From: Acidobacteriota bacterium | GTDB taxonomy: Bacteria; Acidobacteriota; Terriglobia; Terriglobales; Acidobacteriaceae | NCBI GenBank assembly: GCA_019247235.1 | Contig: JAFAPG010000813.1 | Location: 1-7,816 of the forward strand | Direction: 5' to 3' | Length of the DNA stretch: 7,816 bases | In this document: positions 6,325 through 7,816 of the stretch, piece by piece | How the letters are laid out: the number at the start of each line of letters is the position of its first letter | Numbering within the stretch: the stretch's first letter is position 1 | Program-made: the position numbers and the translations under genes | The notes under the pieces: model-generated | The model's input: the letters and a program-made list of their open reading frames with translations, nothing else | What the model was told of the DNA's origin: nothing | Databases searched by the model: none

Positions 6325-7816
6325 CTATTTTGCTAGCGATGGGCTGCTCTCAGCCGGAGGCTCGTACAGTTTGTATTTGTTCCCTAACGCTTCGGCATTG
6401 CGGGACTCCTGCCGCGCCGCTGCCAAGCGTTTCACCAACCCGGGAAGCTCCCCTTTGTCTTTGCCGCTCTGCCGCAGTGCCTGAATCAGATGATACAGCG
6501 CTTCCTGATCGCTGGGGTTCTCCTTCAAGGCGCGCCGTGACTGCGCGATCGACTGTTCTAGCTGTCCGGATTTCAAATAAAGGCTGGCCAATAAATCGCG
6601 TGCCAGAACCAAATCAGGCTCGATCTCGACTGCCAGTGAGGCGGCGCCAATGGCGTCCTGAAACTCTTTGCTTTGCGGCTGACCCGACTTTTGAAACAGA
6701 ATTTGCGCTTTTAGGAAATGTAGAAACGGATCGCGCGGATGGCTTTTCAACTCCAGCTCGACCGTGGATCGAGCGCGATCGAGATTGCTCTGCTCGATTT
6801 GTGCCAGACCTTGGGCCACAGCGCCTGAGGTTTGTCGCGGGTCCAAGCGGTTGGCAGTTTCGAAGTCTGCTTCTCCCTGGCCGTATCGCCCTAACTGCAC
6901 ATAAAGAATCCCCCGGGCCACATAAAGCACTGCGGCCTCCGGATTCTCTGTGAGACCAGCATTGATCATATCCACTCCCACCTGGAATGACTGATGATTA
7001 AAGGAAATTGTGGCAACATCGACGTAGTACTTGGGATTCTTGGGGTTTAACGCAATCGCTTGGCGAAGCAGTCGTACCGCATTCGGAGTATCCCCGGACT
7101 CCTCATAGGCGGAGGCGGCCAACTCCAACGCATCCGGATCTGATGGCGTGGCATCGAGCAATGGCTCTAAAGTTGACAGCGCGCTCTTTGCCTGATGGGC
7201 ATTGAATTCAACGACGGCAAGGTTATATCGTGCATGCGTATCTGCAGGTTCAAGGGCAAGAAGTTGTTGAAAGACAGGGATGGCGTCTTCTGGGAGCTCA
7301 AGATCAACCAGACAAGACCCGTACTCGGCAAGGGCTGCCGCCTGCGAGGAAATCAATTCCTTACTGGCGCGAAAATGACTCACCGCAGAGCGGCAGTCAT
7401 GACGCTTGTATGCTAGTACCCCCATCATTGCGTGTGCGGTGGGATCAGCGGGATGGATTTTGAGAATGCGATTCAACAGAGGAACCGCCCTCTCAGTTGC
7501 CAGGTTATATTGCAACTCCGCGGCCCCCTCGAGAGCCGGAAGGTAGTCTGGCGAGATCTCGAGTGCATGGTTGTATGCCTCGAGCGCTCGTGATGGGTGG
7601 CCTAGGTGGGAGAGAGCGATACCTTCAAAAGCCCAGAGCTTGACGTTTCTGGGGGTTTGGCGTACCGCAGCCTCAGCCAGTCGCAGCCCTAGCTCAAAAT
7701 TGCCAACCTCGAAAGCACGTTCTATCGACTGTTCTGGGCTGGTGGTGGGAGCACCTTGCGCCGAAATGCAGATCGCGTACATCGGCAGCAGGCAAATTAA
7801 ATTTTTGACCTGGAAC
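6325..7816 (-). CDS. Secreted TPR protein, paralogue of 4780-6258; 5' end beyond the window
   Basis: The stop is a TAG at 6327-6325. The first ATG inside the window (7782-7780) would give 485 aa, but the frame stays open to the edge: eleven more full codons read FQVKNLICLLP before that methionine. Together they make a hydrophobic signal-peptide core (LICLLPMYAICISAQGA) that the internal ATG would cut in two, so the true start is almost certainly to the right of the window. The mature part is a string of about twelve TPR units and aligns along its whole length with the neighbouring TPR protein. Over one 71-residue stretch from LWA I counted 37 identities. Mature cysteines are just two, both conserved in the paralogue. 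The tail has KYKLYE and then a serine/proline-rich end. It is probably a periplasmic or outer-membrane-associated scaffold, with unknown partners. Confidence 0.9.
   Translation of the reverse strand, partial: FQVKNLICLLPMYAICISAQGAPTTSPEQSIERAFEVGNFELGLRLAEAAVRQTPRNVKLWAFEGIALSHLGHPSRALEAYNHALEISPDYLPALEGAAELQYNLATERAVPLLNRILKIHPADPTAHAMMGVLAYKRHDCRSAVSHFRASKELISSQAAALAEYGSCLVDLELPEDAIPVFQQLLALEPADTHARYNLAVVEFNAHQAKSALSTLEPLLDATPSDPDALELAASAYEESGDTPNAVRLLRQAIALNPKNPKYYVDVATISFNHQSFQVGVDMINAGLTENPEAAVLYVARGILYVQLGRYGQGEADFETANRLDPRQTSGAVAQGLAQIEQSNLDRARSTVELELKSHPRDPFLHFLKAQILFQKSGQPQSKEFQDAIGAASLAVEIEPDLVLARDLLASLYLKSGQLEQSIAQSRRALKENPSDQEALYHLIQALRQSGKDKGELPGLVKRLAAARQESRNAEALGNKYKLYEPPAESSPSLAK

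Noticed and set aside
6330..6953. A 207-codon plus-strand open frame opposite the second TPR gene
   Set aside because: It is antisense to a well-supported coding region. Its translation is rich in Arg, Pro, Cys and Ser without domains, and no ribosome site was seen. It is a shadow frame.
4780..7816. Inverted TPR genes as a mobile element or recent inverted repeat
   Set aside because: The similarity is at the protein level with many substitutions. There are no terminal repeats, transposase or target duplications.
1..7816. Defence system, CRISPR array, tRNA or phage genes
   Set aside because: I found no direct-repeat array, tRNA-like fold, nuclease, integrase or phage motif in the reading frames examined.

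Overview
The window looks like a chromosomal fragment of an Acidobacteriota-type soil bacterium. This rests on protein style, not on a marker gene: a very long TonB-dependent receptor that begins with a carboxypeptidase-regulatory-like domain (the 'Oar/Cna-B' receptor type abundant in that phylum), secreted TPR proteins beside it, and moderate GC with strong GGAGG ribosome sites. No rRNA, tRNA, IS element or CRISPR array was seen.

Layout. Positions 1-833 (minus strand) hold the N-terminal 277 codons of a Tat-exported GH127/DUF1680 (beta-L-arabinofuranosidase-like) protein that runs off the left edge. A 440-bp divergent intergenic region (834-1273) follows. It holds a good sigma70-type promoter for the GH127 gene, two LacI-family-like operators (one per gene), two further palindromes, and a two-part hairpin in the receptor leader. 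Positions 1274-4609 (plus) encode the 1111-aa TonB-dependent outer-membrane receptor, closed by a textbook intrinsic terminator (4632-4669). Positions 4780-6258 (plus) encode a secreted TPR protein of 492 aa. Positions 6325-7816 (minus, running off the right edge) encode a second TPR protein. It is a full-length paralogue of the first and lies tail-to-tail with it.

How the genes may work together (inference). The divergent pair resembles a small carbohydrate-utilisation locus: an exported glycosidase acting on arabinofuranosyl-containing plant polymers, and an outer-membrane receptor taking up the products. Both may answer to one LacI-type sugar-responsive repressor that is not encoded here. 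The two TPR proteins are probably periplasmic or envelope-facing helical scaffolds. They share a conserved cysteine pair suited to a disulfide, and their partners are unknown. The terminator makes the first TPR gene a separate transcription unit from the receptor.

The most useful points for a reader are: the edge-truncated GH127 gene; the 5' extension of the right-hand TPR gene past the first visible ATG; the paired operator-like sites; the inverted TPR paralogues; and the structured receptor leader.
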